Positions 9,331 through 20,380 of a stretch of DNA of 64,000 nt are shown here, piece by piece (positions within the stretch are counted from its first letter, which is position 1; each line of letters begins with the position of its first letter). The position numbers and the translations under genes were made by a program. The notes beneath the pieces were generated by a model. The model was not told where the DNA came from, did no database searches, and worked only from the letters and a program-made list of their open reading frames with translations. This DNA comes from Geosiphon pyriformis (lineage: Eukaryota > Glomeromycota > Glomeromycetes > Archaeosporales > Geosiphonaceae): positions 319,667 through 383,666 of the forward strand of contig JAAOMT010000275.1 in assembly GCA_016748015.1 (NCBI GenBank), written 5' to 3'.

Positions 9331-10706
9331 AAATCTAAAAACATTTTACCCCAAAAATACAACAAAAGATGAATGCACAAAAATATCAACAACTCCAGCA
9401 CTATATAAATACTCAACAGTTTAAGGAAAAATTATATCAAAAAGAACAAAACAACATAAAACAACAAGCAAAATATTTTATCAATCATCAAAATATACTT
9501 TACCAAAAAAACAAAAAAAATCCAGATCAACCAACCAGAGTAATTACAAAATCAGAGAAAAAAACAATATTATTCAACATGCACTCTGATCCAACAGCAG
9601 GACATTTTCACAAAGAAACAACCATAGAAAGAATCAAAAAAAGATATTATTGGCCATTAATGTATTCAGATATTATCCAATATGTTCAAAACTGTGATGC
9701 TTGTCAGAGAAGAAGAGAAACAAGATTCAGTAAATCATTAAGACCAACCAAAATGGGACAACCATTTGATCACATTGGAATTGACTTAGTCAGACCATTA
9801 ACAATAATCAGCAGAGGCAACAGATATATTGCAGTAGTCATAAACTATCTTACAAAACGGCCAAAAGCAAAAACCATTCAAAGAGCAGATATAGAAGCCA
9901 TTGCCAAATTTGTTCATCAAAATGTAATCTGTTAATATGGTTGTCCAAAAAAACTATTATCAGATCAAGGAACTTACTTTGTGAATAGAACATTGGCAGA
10001 ATTAAGTTAAAGATTTGGGATAAAAAAACTATTATCATTATCATACCATTTACAAACAAATGGGTTAGTTAAAAGATTTAACAAAACATTGTGTAAAGCA
10101 ATTGTCAAAATCAGCCAAGAAAACCAGGATGAATGGGATTTGTTTATACTATCAGTATTATTTGCTTATCAGACAATAAAGCAAGATACTACACAAACAA
10201 CACTATTTGAATTAGTATATGGTAGAACAGCAACATTACCAGTTGAGATGAAAGTTAAAACATATTCAACAGAACCAATAACAGAGGAAAATTTCCAAAG
10301 AACATTGTTGAAAAGAACATATGATTTAATAGAGACACTAGAAAACAAATGGCAAAGAACAGCTGATAACATCCAAAAGTCACAAGAAAAACAAAAAAAA
10401 AGACATGATAACCAACTATTAGATAAACCAGTTGAATTCAAGATTGGAGACAAAGTATTTCTACATCATACCAAAGCGAAAAAACAATGGAGTAGAAAAT
10501 TTGACTCCAAATGAAATGGACCATTTTACATAGAAAAAATTTTAGAAAATAAAGCTTATAAATTAAGATTGAACAACAAAATCTTAATCAAAACAGCACA
10601 TAGAGATCGACTGAAAGTATATCAAAACATGACATTAGCATTTACCAGTAATATTTCACAACTGGGAGCACAAAAAATACTAATTCAACCAGAAGAGATT
10701 TCATGA
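9331..10706 (+). pseudogene. Element 1 integrase, degenerate
   Basis: Mostly open in one frame (9369-9935 and 10089-10514). The zinc domain has HSDPTAGHFHK and CDACQ (His-His-Cys-Cys). The catalytic core has FDHIGIDLVRPL (first Asp kept) and LLSDQGTYFVN (second Asp kept). At the third position VKRFNKTL has Lys (10071-10073) instead of the catalytic Glu, a G-to-A change. A C-terminal GPY/F-like module reads NGPFYIEKIL, then YKLRLNNKIL and DRLKVYQ. No chromodomain is seen. Stops at TAA (after NVIC), TAA (after ELS) and TGA (after FDSK) sit where Gln and Trp or Arg codons are expected. Function in the family: inserting cDNA with a short target duplication, here 4 bp. Confidence 0.9.
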
Positions 10707-11440
10707 GATTTGGAACCAATTATAATTATTAAACCAAACATGTTAAATTAAACAACCAAAAGAGTATATAAAGACACAGTATACATGACAAAAGCAACAA
10801 AAAAAAATAGAAATACCAGACCATATTCACATTTTAGCTTAACAATTGTTTTAGGCTTTAAGTTAACAACAAATAAACATGAAAATTATCATCAACAACC
10901 AAACAATCTGTTATTAAAACACCAAATAAAAAGGAAAAAGTACACTATATTAGTGACTACAGAAACAATCAATAAACTGGTCAAATAAAATAGTAGAAAA
11001 AGTAAAGAACACTTTTGGAAAAATAACTATTATCACTTCAACAGAAGAACTGATGAAAGAAAATTGGAACCAATGGATAAACCAACTTCCAATACCATAC
11101 TGCTACTATCAATTAGGACAAAAAGTAGATATTCAAAAGTTATATCTTAACAAATCCAAGAGAATCTTTAATCAAGAGATAATCTGGAACATTGAAGACA
11201 TTATTGAAAAGAAAACAAACTTGACACTACACATTAGGACCATTTATTAACTACACACTATATTTCAAAACTATCCAGAAATATTGTTACACTCTGACAT
11301 GGAAACAATAACTATCAACTAATAGGGAAGAATGAACAATTCACAAATTGAAAAAATAAAGAGTAGGGTAGAACAGATGTTATTTGAAAAAGAAGTATTT
11401 AACATAATTCAAAATAAGGATTTTGACAAAGCTCAATATT
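10707..11440 (+). other. Element 1 3' internal region, no recognised domain
   Basis: Between integrase and polypurine tract lie about 730 bp with two short open stretches (10785-10988, basic; 11053-11250, NWNQWINQLPIPYCYYQLG...) separated by stops. Element B has a comparable region (14520-15380) with an unrelated-looking open stretch. It may be an eroded polyprotein tail or untranslated 3' sequence. No envelope-like features (signal peptide, membrane span, furin site) are visible. Confidence 0.5.
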
Positions 11441-11455
11441 AAAAGGAGGAGATAA
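11441..11455 (+). other. Polypurine tract of element 1
   Basis: AAAAGGAGGAGATAA directly precedes the 3' LTR, the expected position of the plus-strand primer. Confidence 0.8.
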
Positions 11456-12303
11456 TATTACTCATAAAAAAAAACAGATATAAAAAAATAGTAGACCAAT
11501 AAGAAAGTAGTAGTCAATATGTAAGCACATTGCTCAGCAATGTGGAGCAATGTTAAAAAATTAGGACATATTGCTTAACAATAAGAGCATTGCTCAAGAA
11601 ATTATAACACATTACTTAAGAATATAAGCAATCTCATAGAACATAAATTAGGTATATATAACAGTAGCATTAGAAACAAAAAAAACAGACTTTTTAGTTT
11701 AGATTTGATCTAAACAATCTTATATATTACAAATATCAATAAATAATTATTCAATATCTCAAATCTACTTCTCACTATTAACATTTTATGTTAATAGTAA
11801 TTGATACTTAACTATACCAGAACAATAGCTCTTAATCATGGCTATTGACGGGATATTAACATTTATTGTCTTGGCTTATTTCTTTATTTTCTTTTATTTT
11901 ATTTTTTTTGTTTTGTTATTTTTGGTTGTGTACTAATTAATTAAAGAATTAAAGTGCTGAGTTACTGACATCAGAATATAGTATTGGTAAAAGACCCAGG
12001 AATAAGAATAGACACTCAGATTTAAGAATAGCTTACCAAGAGATTGCCAGCCACCACATCAAGAAAAAAATTGATAGAATTGTGATTCTGGGAAGTGATA
12101 GACAACAATTATTTAATCTGTAGATTGACATTAGAAACACCATTTAAAGAAAATCACATTGAAATCTCTGTTTATTATACAAAGAACTTAATCAAAACCT
12201 TCAGATACAGTTAACTTTTAGAAATTAACATATCAGTCATCAATTGAGCACCAAGTTATGGATTTGTTATTTGCTTTAAGACTTCAAATTATTACCTATA
12301 ACA
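11456..12303 (+). mobile_element. 3' LTR of element 1 (family A)
   Basis: 848 bp, starting TATTACTC (TGTTACTC in the 5' copy) and ending CTATAACA, followed by target duplication CTGT. It differs from the 5' LTR by many C/T and G/A changes and by the loss of one ~40-bp repeat unit. Confidence 0.9.
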
Positions 12304-12307
12304 CTGT

Positions 12308-13008
12308 TGCTTCTCAAAATTGCAATTTTATCAAATTTTTTTTCTTAGTGTAATAGCTGGTAATCTTTCTAATAAGCTATTCTCAATCCTTGAGTGTTTT
12401 ACCCTTATTTCTAGGTTTTTTACTAGTCACTTTGACATCAATAACTCTGTATGTTTAATTTTTAATCAATTAGTAAATAATAAACAAAACAAAATAAAAC
12501 AACACAAAATAAATAATTAAGCCAAGGCAAGAAAAAATTAGTATTTTGTCAATAGCTATGATTAAGAGCTATTGGTCCAGTATAGTTAAGTATTAGTAAT
12601 TATCAACATGAGCTTGTTAATAGCAAAAAGATAGATTATAATGATAATAAGTATTTTATTAATATTTAATGTTTTCACTTCAAGTTATAAATTACTATTA
12701 TATAAAAAAATGGATAAGAATTGGAACTGGAGATTCTAATCTAATGATTCTGTTCTTTCTGCTTTTAATGCTACTGCTATATATACATAAATTTCATTAT
12801 ACAAGATTTCTTGAATTCCTCAATTTTTTAGCCAGAAATCTTAGAATTCCTGGAATTCTGTAATTTCTTGAAAGAAATTCTGGAATTCTGCAATTCTGCA
12901 ATTCTTTATACTAAAATTCTGTAATTCTGAAATTCTGCTTTTACTGTATTTTATTCTGATTGGCTAATTTGTATACTAATATATAATTTCTATATTCTAT
13001 AAGTAACA
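12308..13008 (-). mobile_element. 5' LTR of element 2, right fragment (family A)
   Basis: Continues the minus-strand LTR broken at 312. It aligns with the solo family-A LTR at about 21040-21796. It ends AAGTAACA, the reverse complement of the LTR start, and is followed by ACAG (13009-13012), the candidate target duplication whose partner lies outside the window. Its U3 holds repeats of the type CAGAATTNCAGAATT (12805-12945) where element 1 has ATTGCT/AGCAAT repeats. Confidence 0.85.
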
Positions 13009-13269
13009 ACAGCAAAGTAACTATACATTTTTAGTAAGCTTCTAAACAAACAATTTTTAGAAAAAAATTGATGTTTACTACAATATAACTATACAAAATA
13101 ACTGACATAAAATTGGTTATTCTACTTATAAGCTTAGTAATTTAAATTATAAGAGATAATTTAAAGATAAATTTAGTTATTAAAGATTCAATTACTTTTA
13201 AAAAACATAAATTTGCAACAAATAGATATTAACAATATTTAAAAAAAAAACCAAAAACCTTCAGTAACA
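13009..13269 (+). mobile_element. Right part of a family-B LTR, interrupted by element 2
   Basis: Matches the last ~260 bp of LTR-B (compare 4600-4860) and ends CCTTCAGTAACA. The break at 13008/13009 falls inside the sequence TTTACAGCAAAGTAAC of LTR-B, which fits element 2 having inserted at ACAG. The left part should lie beyond the left window edge on the other side of element 2. Confidence 0.82.
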
Positions 13270-13520
13270 ATATACATAGATTACAAAAGTAGAAAAAGCA
13301 ATTACAGTTAATAACTAAAATAAGGCCAAAACAATTTAAGTTCTATCTTTTTTTTAATTAGAACTGCAAATTCATGATACTAAAGTTTTGATAAAAAACT
13401 AACTAACTTTGCTACTTTTAAACTTGTTTTTTTATAGTATTTTTGTGATCTAAATACATTTATTAAACTATAAAATCAATTTAATATAATAAAACAAAAA
13501 GATTATGAAGTTGTAACTAC
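13270..13520 (+). pseudogene. Host gag C, left fragment
   Basis: The plus-strand frame from about 13281 reads ITKVEKAITVNN, KTI-stop-VLSFF, LTNFATFKLVFL and IIKQKDYEVVTT, with stops at Trp and Gln positions. It aligns with the element 1 gag core (MEKAITANG, FQEFKLEFMRYF, ETVTTYL). The LTR-B end at 13269 interrupts it upstream, and element B interrupts it after VVTT. It continues at 24371. Confidence 0.78.
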
Positions 13521-14495
13521 TATTACTGGAGGTTTTTGGTCTTTTTTCTTGAATGTTGTTAATGTTTGTTTGTTGTTAATTCGCATTTTTTGAAAGCTAG
13601 TAAATCTTCAATAACTGAATTTATCTTCAAATTAACTTCTATAATTTGAATTACTGAGCTTATAAATAAAATAACCAATTTTGTGCCAGTTACTTTATGT
13701 AGTTATATTATAGTAAATGTCAACTTTTTCTTAAGAATTGCTTGTCTGAAAGCTTACAAAAAATATGTAGTTACTTTGCTATAAAAGTCAACTTTTCTAC
13801 AGAAATCTTGTCTGTAGGCTACCTTAATAATAATAATAATAAAAATAAAAAAAAATAAAAAAAATATAAAAGATATAGAATTTTGTCAAGGAAAACGTTT
13901 TCTATTCAGACCTGAAGTTACTAACAGATTACTGAAATTGGCAGCTAATTAATTTTAAAACATTAATTGGGTTTTGGGAATTTCAAGTATAATAATTAAA
14001 AATTTTGGGTTTTTGAATATTTTATTTTTTTTATTTTATTTTTGCAGAAGTGTGTAAGAGATAATTGCTTTTAATTAAGATATTTAAAGTAAGATAAAAT
14101 ACGTTTTTTTGAAGAGAAAAGCTTTTTTTTTATACAACTTGTTATAGTACTAGTTTATAAACTTGAACTTTTTTCTTTATTATGATTTTAATAAACTAAA
14201 GATATGTTTTAGTGAATTACAAGTTATTTCTATAAACTATTGATTATTTTGGTAAACTATCAATTATTTTGGTAAATTTTAGCAAATTTTAGCAAATTCT
14301 TGAATATTAAATAATTCAAAATATTGTGTAATTTGATCATCTTAATTTTTATAATACAAATCGGATTATTAATTAAATAGTAATATTTGATAATTTGATT
14401 AAATAATAAGTGATAATTGAAGTGATTATTAATATATGCTAATTAATGATAAGGTAATTTTATGCTAGTTAATAGCTAATATTCTACTGGTAACA
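13521..14495 (-). mobile_element. 3' LTR of element B (family B)
   Basis: 975 bp, reading TATTACTGGAGG...TGGTAACA on the plus strand. It matches 23401-24370 and the solo copies in element 1. The outer flank is the CTAC target duplication. Confidence 0.9.
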
Positions 14496-14510
14496 TAATC
14501 TTTTCCTCAA
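14496..14510 (-). other. Polypurine tract of element B
   Basis: On the minus strand TTGAGGAAAAGATTA directly precedes the 3' LTR, the expected position and composition. Confidence 0.7.
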
Positions 14511-14519
14511 GACTAAGCT

Positions 14520-15380
14520 CTATTAAAGTTTAAGCACTAGCTGTAATATTAAGATAGTATTCAAAATAATCGTGATGATTTGGTCTGAAAATTGTTGAAA
14601 TTTCAGTTTTGTAAGTTTGTCAATATATTGAATCTTTATTGGTTAGAGTATTGGATTTTGTAGAATATTTTTACAAGTATTGAATAAGTTGTAGAGTTTA
14701 AGTACTGCTCTAAGTTTGTAGCAAGTGTTTATTGGTTTAGCTGTTGTCTTAAATTCATTGTGAATTTGTTTTTATATAGTTTCTGAAGTGAGATTTGTTG
14801 CTGCAAATTCCAATTTTCGTTTATAAAATGTTCTTCCAATATAAAAATAACTATATATAAGAGTATGTTCATTATTTTGTTCATTAAAATACTGTAGAAG
14901 TTTTTGTTGTGTTGTGATATTTGGTAAAATGTCAATAAAAGCAAATAAAAAGTTTTCTTTTAATGCTTGCTTTAAAAGTTTTGGTAATTGAATTCCAGAA
15001 TAATTTCTTGTGTTTTTTCTATAAGGGTGGTAATTTTGCAAATTGTTTACTATTGAGACTGTGGTTTTTTTCTAAATGTAATTAATTTAACTTCTATTAA
15101 TTGTTATGGATAAGTCAAAAATGTTTTCAAGACTAACATTAATTTTTAGAATATTTGTTGAATGTTTCAGAGAATAAGCATTATAAAATTTGAATAAATA
15201 AAAATTTTGTTATAAAGAAAAAAATAAAGAAAGAATTATTTTGAGTATAGAGATTTTATATATTTTTGGTTTGGATTTTTGTTAATTATTTTCTATTTAT
15301 GTTTAACATTTCTATGTTATTTGGAGTAAATACTAATATAATTAATAAATTAAATGTTTAAATTTAGTTGTTGTTCTATT
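14520..15380 (-). other. Element B 3' internal region, no recognised domain
   Basis: Downstream of integrase, with one open stretch of 89 codons (14772-15041: QNYHPYRKNTRNYSGIQLPK... and FLFAFIDILPNITTQQKLL). No family recognised. It occupies the same position as the unassigned 3' region of element 1, so both families may have a variable tail after integrase. Confidence 0.45.
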
Positions 15381-15389
15381 ACAATTATT

Positions 15390-16620
15390 GGTTCTAAGTT
15401 TTGGAAAATATCTTTAGGATTAATTAATGGAAAGTGTGTATCAATTTGTAGAATTAATAGTTTAAAATTATTTTTGGAATAATAATGTTTCAATCGATTT
15501 CTATGTACAACTTTTGCTAAGACTTTGTTATCAAATCTTAATTTGTATGATTTATTGTCTAGAATTTTGTGAATATAAAATGGTTTATCTTATTTATATT
15601 CAAATTTTCAACTCCATTGTTTTTCAGTCTTAGTTCTGTGTAAGAAAACTTTGTTTCCAATTGTAAATTCATTGGTGACTAGTGGCAATTTGTTGTTATG
15701 CTATTCTTTTTGTTAAGCTTTAAAGTGTTTAATATAAATAACTACAATTTGTCATTTTTTTTCTAATGTTCTAAAAAAAGTATAGGTTTTTTGTTAAAGT
15801 GTTTCTTGAAAGTTTTCTTTATTAATTGGTTGCATGGAGTATGTTTCTATAGTTAAATTGATTAATAATATTGCTGTTCTTTCATAGGTTAAATCAAAAA
15901 ATGTGTATTTTATGGTATTTTGTTTTATTGTTTTGTATATTAATAATACTAATAAAATAAAAATATCTCATTTCTGCTTAAAATTGGTTGAAACTTTGGC
16001 TAATAATTTATATAATGTTCTATTAAACTATTCTATTAGTTTATATGTTTGTAAATAATAGAATAATAATAGAGGTTGTTTAATGTTGAATTATTTACAA
16101 ATTTCTTGTATTAGGTTATTTACAAAATGTGTTCTTTGATCAGATAAGAGTTCAAATGAGCATTCATGTTTACAAATAATGTTTTTGCAGATAAAATTTG
16201 CTACTAATTTGGCATCTGTTTTTTGGATGGTTTTAGCTTTAAACCATTTGGTAAGATAGTCTACTATAACTGCAATATAACAGTTTTCTTAATTTGTAAT
16301 AGATAATAGTTCAACTAAATTGATACCAACTCTGTCAAAAAATTGTCCAACTTTGATTGAATTTAAAGATTCAGTAGATCAAATTTTTTTTCTTTTTTAA
16401 CAACTATCACATAATTCTATATATTGTTAAATATTTTGATATATATAAGGCCAAAAATAATGTTTTAATATTTGTTGTATTGTGCTGTCTTTTTTCAGAT
16501 GTGCTAATAAAAGATCTGTATACATGTTGTATAAGATTGTTTTTTTTTCATATTGTTAGACTAATCTAAATGAATTTGTTGGGTTTTGGCGGTTTTGATA
16601 ATAAATTTTGTTGTAGTGTA
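15390..16620 (-). pseudogene. Element B integrase, degenerate
   Basis: On the minus strand the core reads GINLVEL (first catalytic Asp replaced by Asn, codon 16319-16321), AVIVDYLTKW, FELLSDQRTHFVNNL (second Asp kept) and KLIE-stop-FNRTLYK (Glu kept). The C-terminal GPY/F region follows toward 15500. Stops are frequent. Same role and layout as the element 1 integrase. Confidence 0.8.
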
Positions 16621-16749
16621 AGAAATATTATTTGAATTGGTGTTGTAATCAGTGTTTTTCAGCTGAAAACCAATTTTCTGGTATGTTGAGAGTCTCTAAA
16701 TATTTTTAATATTGTTTTAGTTTTTAGAATCCATTGTTTTTTTTGTTGA

Positions 16750-18000
16750 TTGTTGTTAAATTAGTGGTTTGTTGGTGTTAATTCTAATTTTGTCTTATTT
16801 TAGAAAGGCTATTTATATTGGTATATAATTTGCCTAATTTGTGATATACAATATATTTATAGTCTGCTAGAAAATCAGACCATCAGAATTGTTTAATGTT
16901 AAATTCAGAGTTTTTTTTGTTAAGCCATTTAAGGCCAATATTGTCAGTTATAATGTCAAATTTTTTTCCATTTTTTAAGTATTGTTAAAAATGTTTAAGA
17001 GCTCAGATAACAGCTGCTGCTTCTAATTTAGTTGAACCATATTTTGTTTTTGTAGATTTAAGAGTTCTACTAACATAAACAATAACTTATTTATTGCCAT
17101 TTTCATCCAATTGTAATAAAATGACACCAAAAACTATATGTAAAGCATTAGTAGCTAACTGAAATTTTTTATTAAAATTTAAATATGCAAAAATTGGAAC
17201 TGTGGTGAGTTTTTCTTTGAGAGTGTCAAATGCTTTTTGTTGAGCTTGTGTTTATTGATATTTCATATTTTTGTTAATCAGATGGTTAAATAGTTTAGCA
17301 ATATTAGAGAATTTTTTAATGAATTTTCAGTAATAGAAGATTAATTTTATAAATTCTCTTAGTTCTGTTGTATTTTGGAGAATTTTGAAATTTTTAACAG
17401 CACTAATTGTTTCTGGATTTGTTGGACTTCATTTTTGCTAATAATGTGTTCAAAAAAGATTAAACTTGTTTTTTTAAAGTAATATTTTTTAATATTTAAT
17501 TTTAATCTTGCTTTTCATAATCATTAAAAAACTTTTCACAAGTAGATCAAATGGGCTTTAAAACTTGGAAAGTATACATTAGTGTTATTCAAGTAAATGA
17601 CTACTGATTGTTATAAAAATTTTTTATAAACAATATTCATAAGTTACTAAAATGTTGCTAGTATGTTGCAAAGTTCAAATAGCATAATATTGAATTTGTA
17701 GTTTTCTTTTTGTGTAATGAATGTTGTTTTAGATTGATTTTTAAGATCTATTTCAACTTGCCAGTATCTGTTTTTCAAGTCTAAAGTTGAAAAGAACTTG
17801 GTTTTTTCTAGAGCATCTAACATGTTGTCGATTTTTGATAAAGAGTATGTATCTCTAATTGTAACACTATTCAATTGTTAGTAGTTTACACAGAATTTGA
17901 TTTTGCTATTTTTTTTTTATAAAAACTACTAATAAGGCTTAAAGATTTTTTGATAGTTGGATAAGACCATTATTAAGCATTTGTTACACTTCTTTTCTGA
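16750..18000 (-). pseudogene. Element B reverse transcriptase and RNase H, degenerate
   Basis: An open patch at 17647-17874 encodes DTYSLSKIDNMLDAL, KFFSTLDLKNRYWQVEIDL and FITQKENYKFNIMLFELCN, the central RT motifs. Downstream the YxDD box is Tyr-Leu-Asn-Asn (17584-17595), the same double loss as in element 1. RNase H follows toward 16800, broken by stops. Upstream (17929-18141) is the linker leading into RT. Confidence 0.85.
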
Positions 18001-18519
18001 TAAATTAGTGTCTGGTAGATGAAACTCAGTAAGCTTGTTAATGTTTTGGTAGAACATCTCCTGTATGAATCTAATGCTGCACAATATTAGTTTTTTTAAG
18101 AGTATTATTGTCTTTAGCAAATATATCAGCATATTCAGCAATTAATTGTTTTAATTGTCTTTGTTGTTGGGATTCTAAGAGACCCATGTTAATTTGAGAA
18201 AGTTTTTCTTCTAGAATATGGTAGTTTTTAGTAGTGAAAATAATGTTTAGATTTAGGAATAAGATATGTTTTACAATTTTAATAAAGTTAGAAACAATCT
18301 GAAAGGTTTTATCTTGAAAGATATTGTTATATATAATTCTAATTTCTAATTTATTTAATAAAATAATGAGGTAGCTATTGAAGTTATAGAATATAACTCA
18401 AAATTTTTTTATTTCTTTTGGAATATAAACATTTGGAATTGAAATTTCATGCTTTAAGCAGATTTGTTCAATTGACCCAAAGATTTGTTGGATGGTAATA
18501 GGCTTTGAGCAAGTGTAGA

Positions 18520-19000
18520 TTTTGTAATATTTTCCAAATAGTAAAATAATAATTGGTTGGAAAAGTCAAAGAATTTGGTAAAATTTATTTTGTGTATTAA
18601 AAGCTATATTTATTGAAACTATAAATTGTCCAGTTAAACCAAAACTTTGAGTTTCTCTTTTACTTTTTCTTAATTGTTTTCTATTGTTAACTGATTGCAA
18701 ACCTAAAATATTGATTAGAGGTAAATAAATAGCTTGTGCAATTTTTTCAATATGCTCTATTTTGAATGGTTTTTTGGTTTTATTTTGTAGCATAATGATA
18801 ATATCTCTAATGTATTCTGTATCTATAACTTCTTCTTTAATATTGATTTTTTTGTTTGTTAATAATAATTGGAAAACAATTTGAACTATTGCTCCTAGTA
18901 ATATTTTAAGAGCAATTTTAAGGTTAATTTTTGTTAACAATTTTGGTTAAAAAACCAGAGTATTTTTCCTAAATATTGTAGATTATATTCAGCATTTATT
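18520..19000 (-). pseudogene. Element B dUTPase domain, degenerate
   Basis: An open patch at 18566-18940 reads NLKIALKILLGAIVQI, then EEVIDTEYIRDIIIML (motif 3 with Asp and Tyr), KIAQAIYLPLI (motif 4) and RETQSFGLTGQ (motif 5). It aligns with the element 1 dUTPase over its full length. Motif 2 is degraded (FQLLLTNK). Its presence in a second, LTR-divergent family shows the domain is an old, shared part of this pol lineage. Confidence 0.8.
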
Positions 19001-19009
19001 TTATGAGCT

Positions 19010-20020
19010 TTTTCTGACTTAATTTTTTAACCATTATTGTTGAAATATTTAAGTTATATAATTGGTTGATTCTTAATGAAATAGATTGGAGTTGTTGTAA
19101 TTTTTTTTTTAACTTAAATTTTTCAAACTCAATTTCCTTTTGATTATTTTTACTGGACAAAAGAATACTAAGAGCATAGTATTCTGAACACTATTTGTCA
19201 TTACAAAGCATTATGTATTCTTTACACAATTGAATGTTTATTTGTTCTAATTATTAAATTTAAGCTTTTTGAATTAGATAAGTGTAATTTGTAATTTAGT
19301 GATATGTTTTTACTTTATTTTCATAGTTAAATTCAACTAATTTTATAATATACTCAATGTATTTAGCTTTTTTTATTTGGTGGATATCTTCTCAGATTTC
19401 TTAATTAATTAAAATCATGGCCAGTTCATAAATCATTTCAGTATTATGTAAATAATAGTAGAGTTTGTTGAGAGTGCTGTTATATGCTGCATTGAAAAAG
19501 ATTTTTCTTTTCACTTTTTCTGTAATTAAAAGTGTATATTGACAGATTTAATTATAGATTTCTCCTCTTATTACAACATCAATTCAGTTGTATTCTTTTG
19601 ATAATATTTTTTCACATATAAGATATGAAGTGCTGTTCTATTTTTCACTTTATTTGGAATATTTAAATTATTTTCTATGGCATGTTTTGCAAAAATAATA
19701 AGTGCATGTTTCATATTCTTCTTTTGGGGATATGTATACTCCCATTAATAAAAGCTTTTTGTTGTAGTTTTTACATTTAAATGGAATATAAGATGGTTGT
19801 TTTTGTGATTCTGGTATAGAGTATTAAACAATATTCTATTTTCTGGTTTTCTCGAAAATCTTTTACTCTGTTTTTCTAGCCCAATTAGATGTTGATTTAA
19901 GAGTCATATATGTTTTGGTAATTAACATTTCTTTCTTTTCTTCAAATTTAAACACTAGAGCTTTTTCGGATCATTTGTTAAAAATACTATATGTAGTAAG
20001 TACTTAGGTATTTTGTCTTT
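19010..20020 (-). pseudogene. Element B cysteine-rich module, degenerate
   Basis: Minus-strand frames show remnants equivalent to 6200-6900 of element 1: FKCKNYNKKLLLMGVYI with EEYETCTYYFCKTC (about 19670-19790), and QLCKEYIMLCNDK with CSEYYALSILL (about 19160-19240). Stops and frameshifts are frequent. Function unknown. Confidence 0.55.
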
Positions 20021-20079
20021 AATATGAAATTTTCAGTTTTTGGGTTTCCTAATTAAGATTTGTATTGGTCTTGAAAAGC

Positions 20080-20380
20080 CAATTATTTCTGACAAGAGCT
20101 TAATATTAGAGTATATTCATGACAAAAATTTTAATTGGAATGATAATTCTATCAATAGTAAAGAAAAAATTGTCAATTTTTTTTACTAGAATTTTTTTCA
20201 TTCTATTAGCTGTGACAATAACTCTCTGGGCAGACCTGTTAACAGTTCATTGAAGCTGTTGTATTAATTTATAGGTGATAATACTACTGGCAGATCTATT
20301 TTTTAGAATTAATTGAATTGGTTTTTCTTTTACTTCAGTTTTAATATATATTGCTGTAATTGTTTTCTGTTTATTAACTA
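20080..20380 (-). pseudogene. Element B retropepsin-like protease, degenerate
   Basis: The minus-strand frame reads ITAIYIKTEVKEKPIQLIL, KNRSASSIITYKLIQQL, IVTANRMKKILVKKI. It aligns with the element 1 protease. The active-site triad position reads Lys-Asn-Arg, so the aspartate and glycine are lost. Confidence 0.75.

Larger units (their letters stand above)
309..12307 (+). mobile_element. Element 1: full-length Ty3/gypsy retrotransposon (family A), degenerate
   Basis: A complete 12-kb element bounded by CTGT at 309-312 and 12304-12307. LTRs are at 313-1193 and 11456-12303, a primer-binding site follows the 5' LTR, and a polypurine tract precedes the 3' LTR. Domain order is gag (CCHC knuckle), retropepsin, cysteine-rich module, dUTPase, reverse transcriptase, RNase H, integrase (RT before integrase, as in Metaviridae) and an unassigned 3' region. 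About 2 kb of its length is two later solo LTR insertions. Frameshifts near 8425 and 9295, many stops and substituted catalytic residues show it is dead. Confidence 0.92.
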
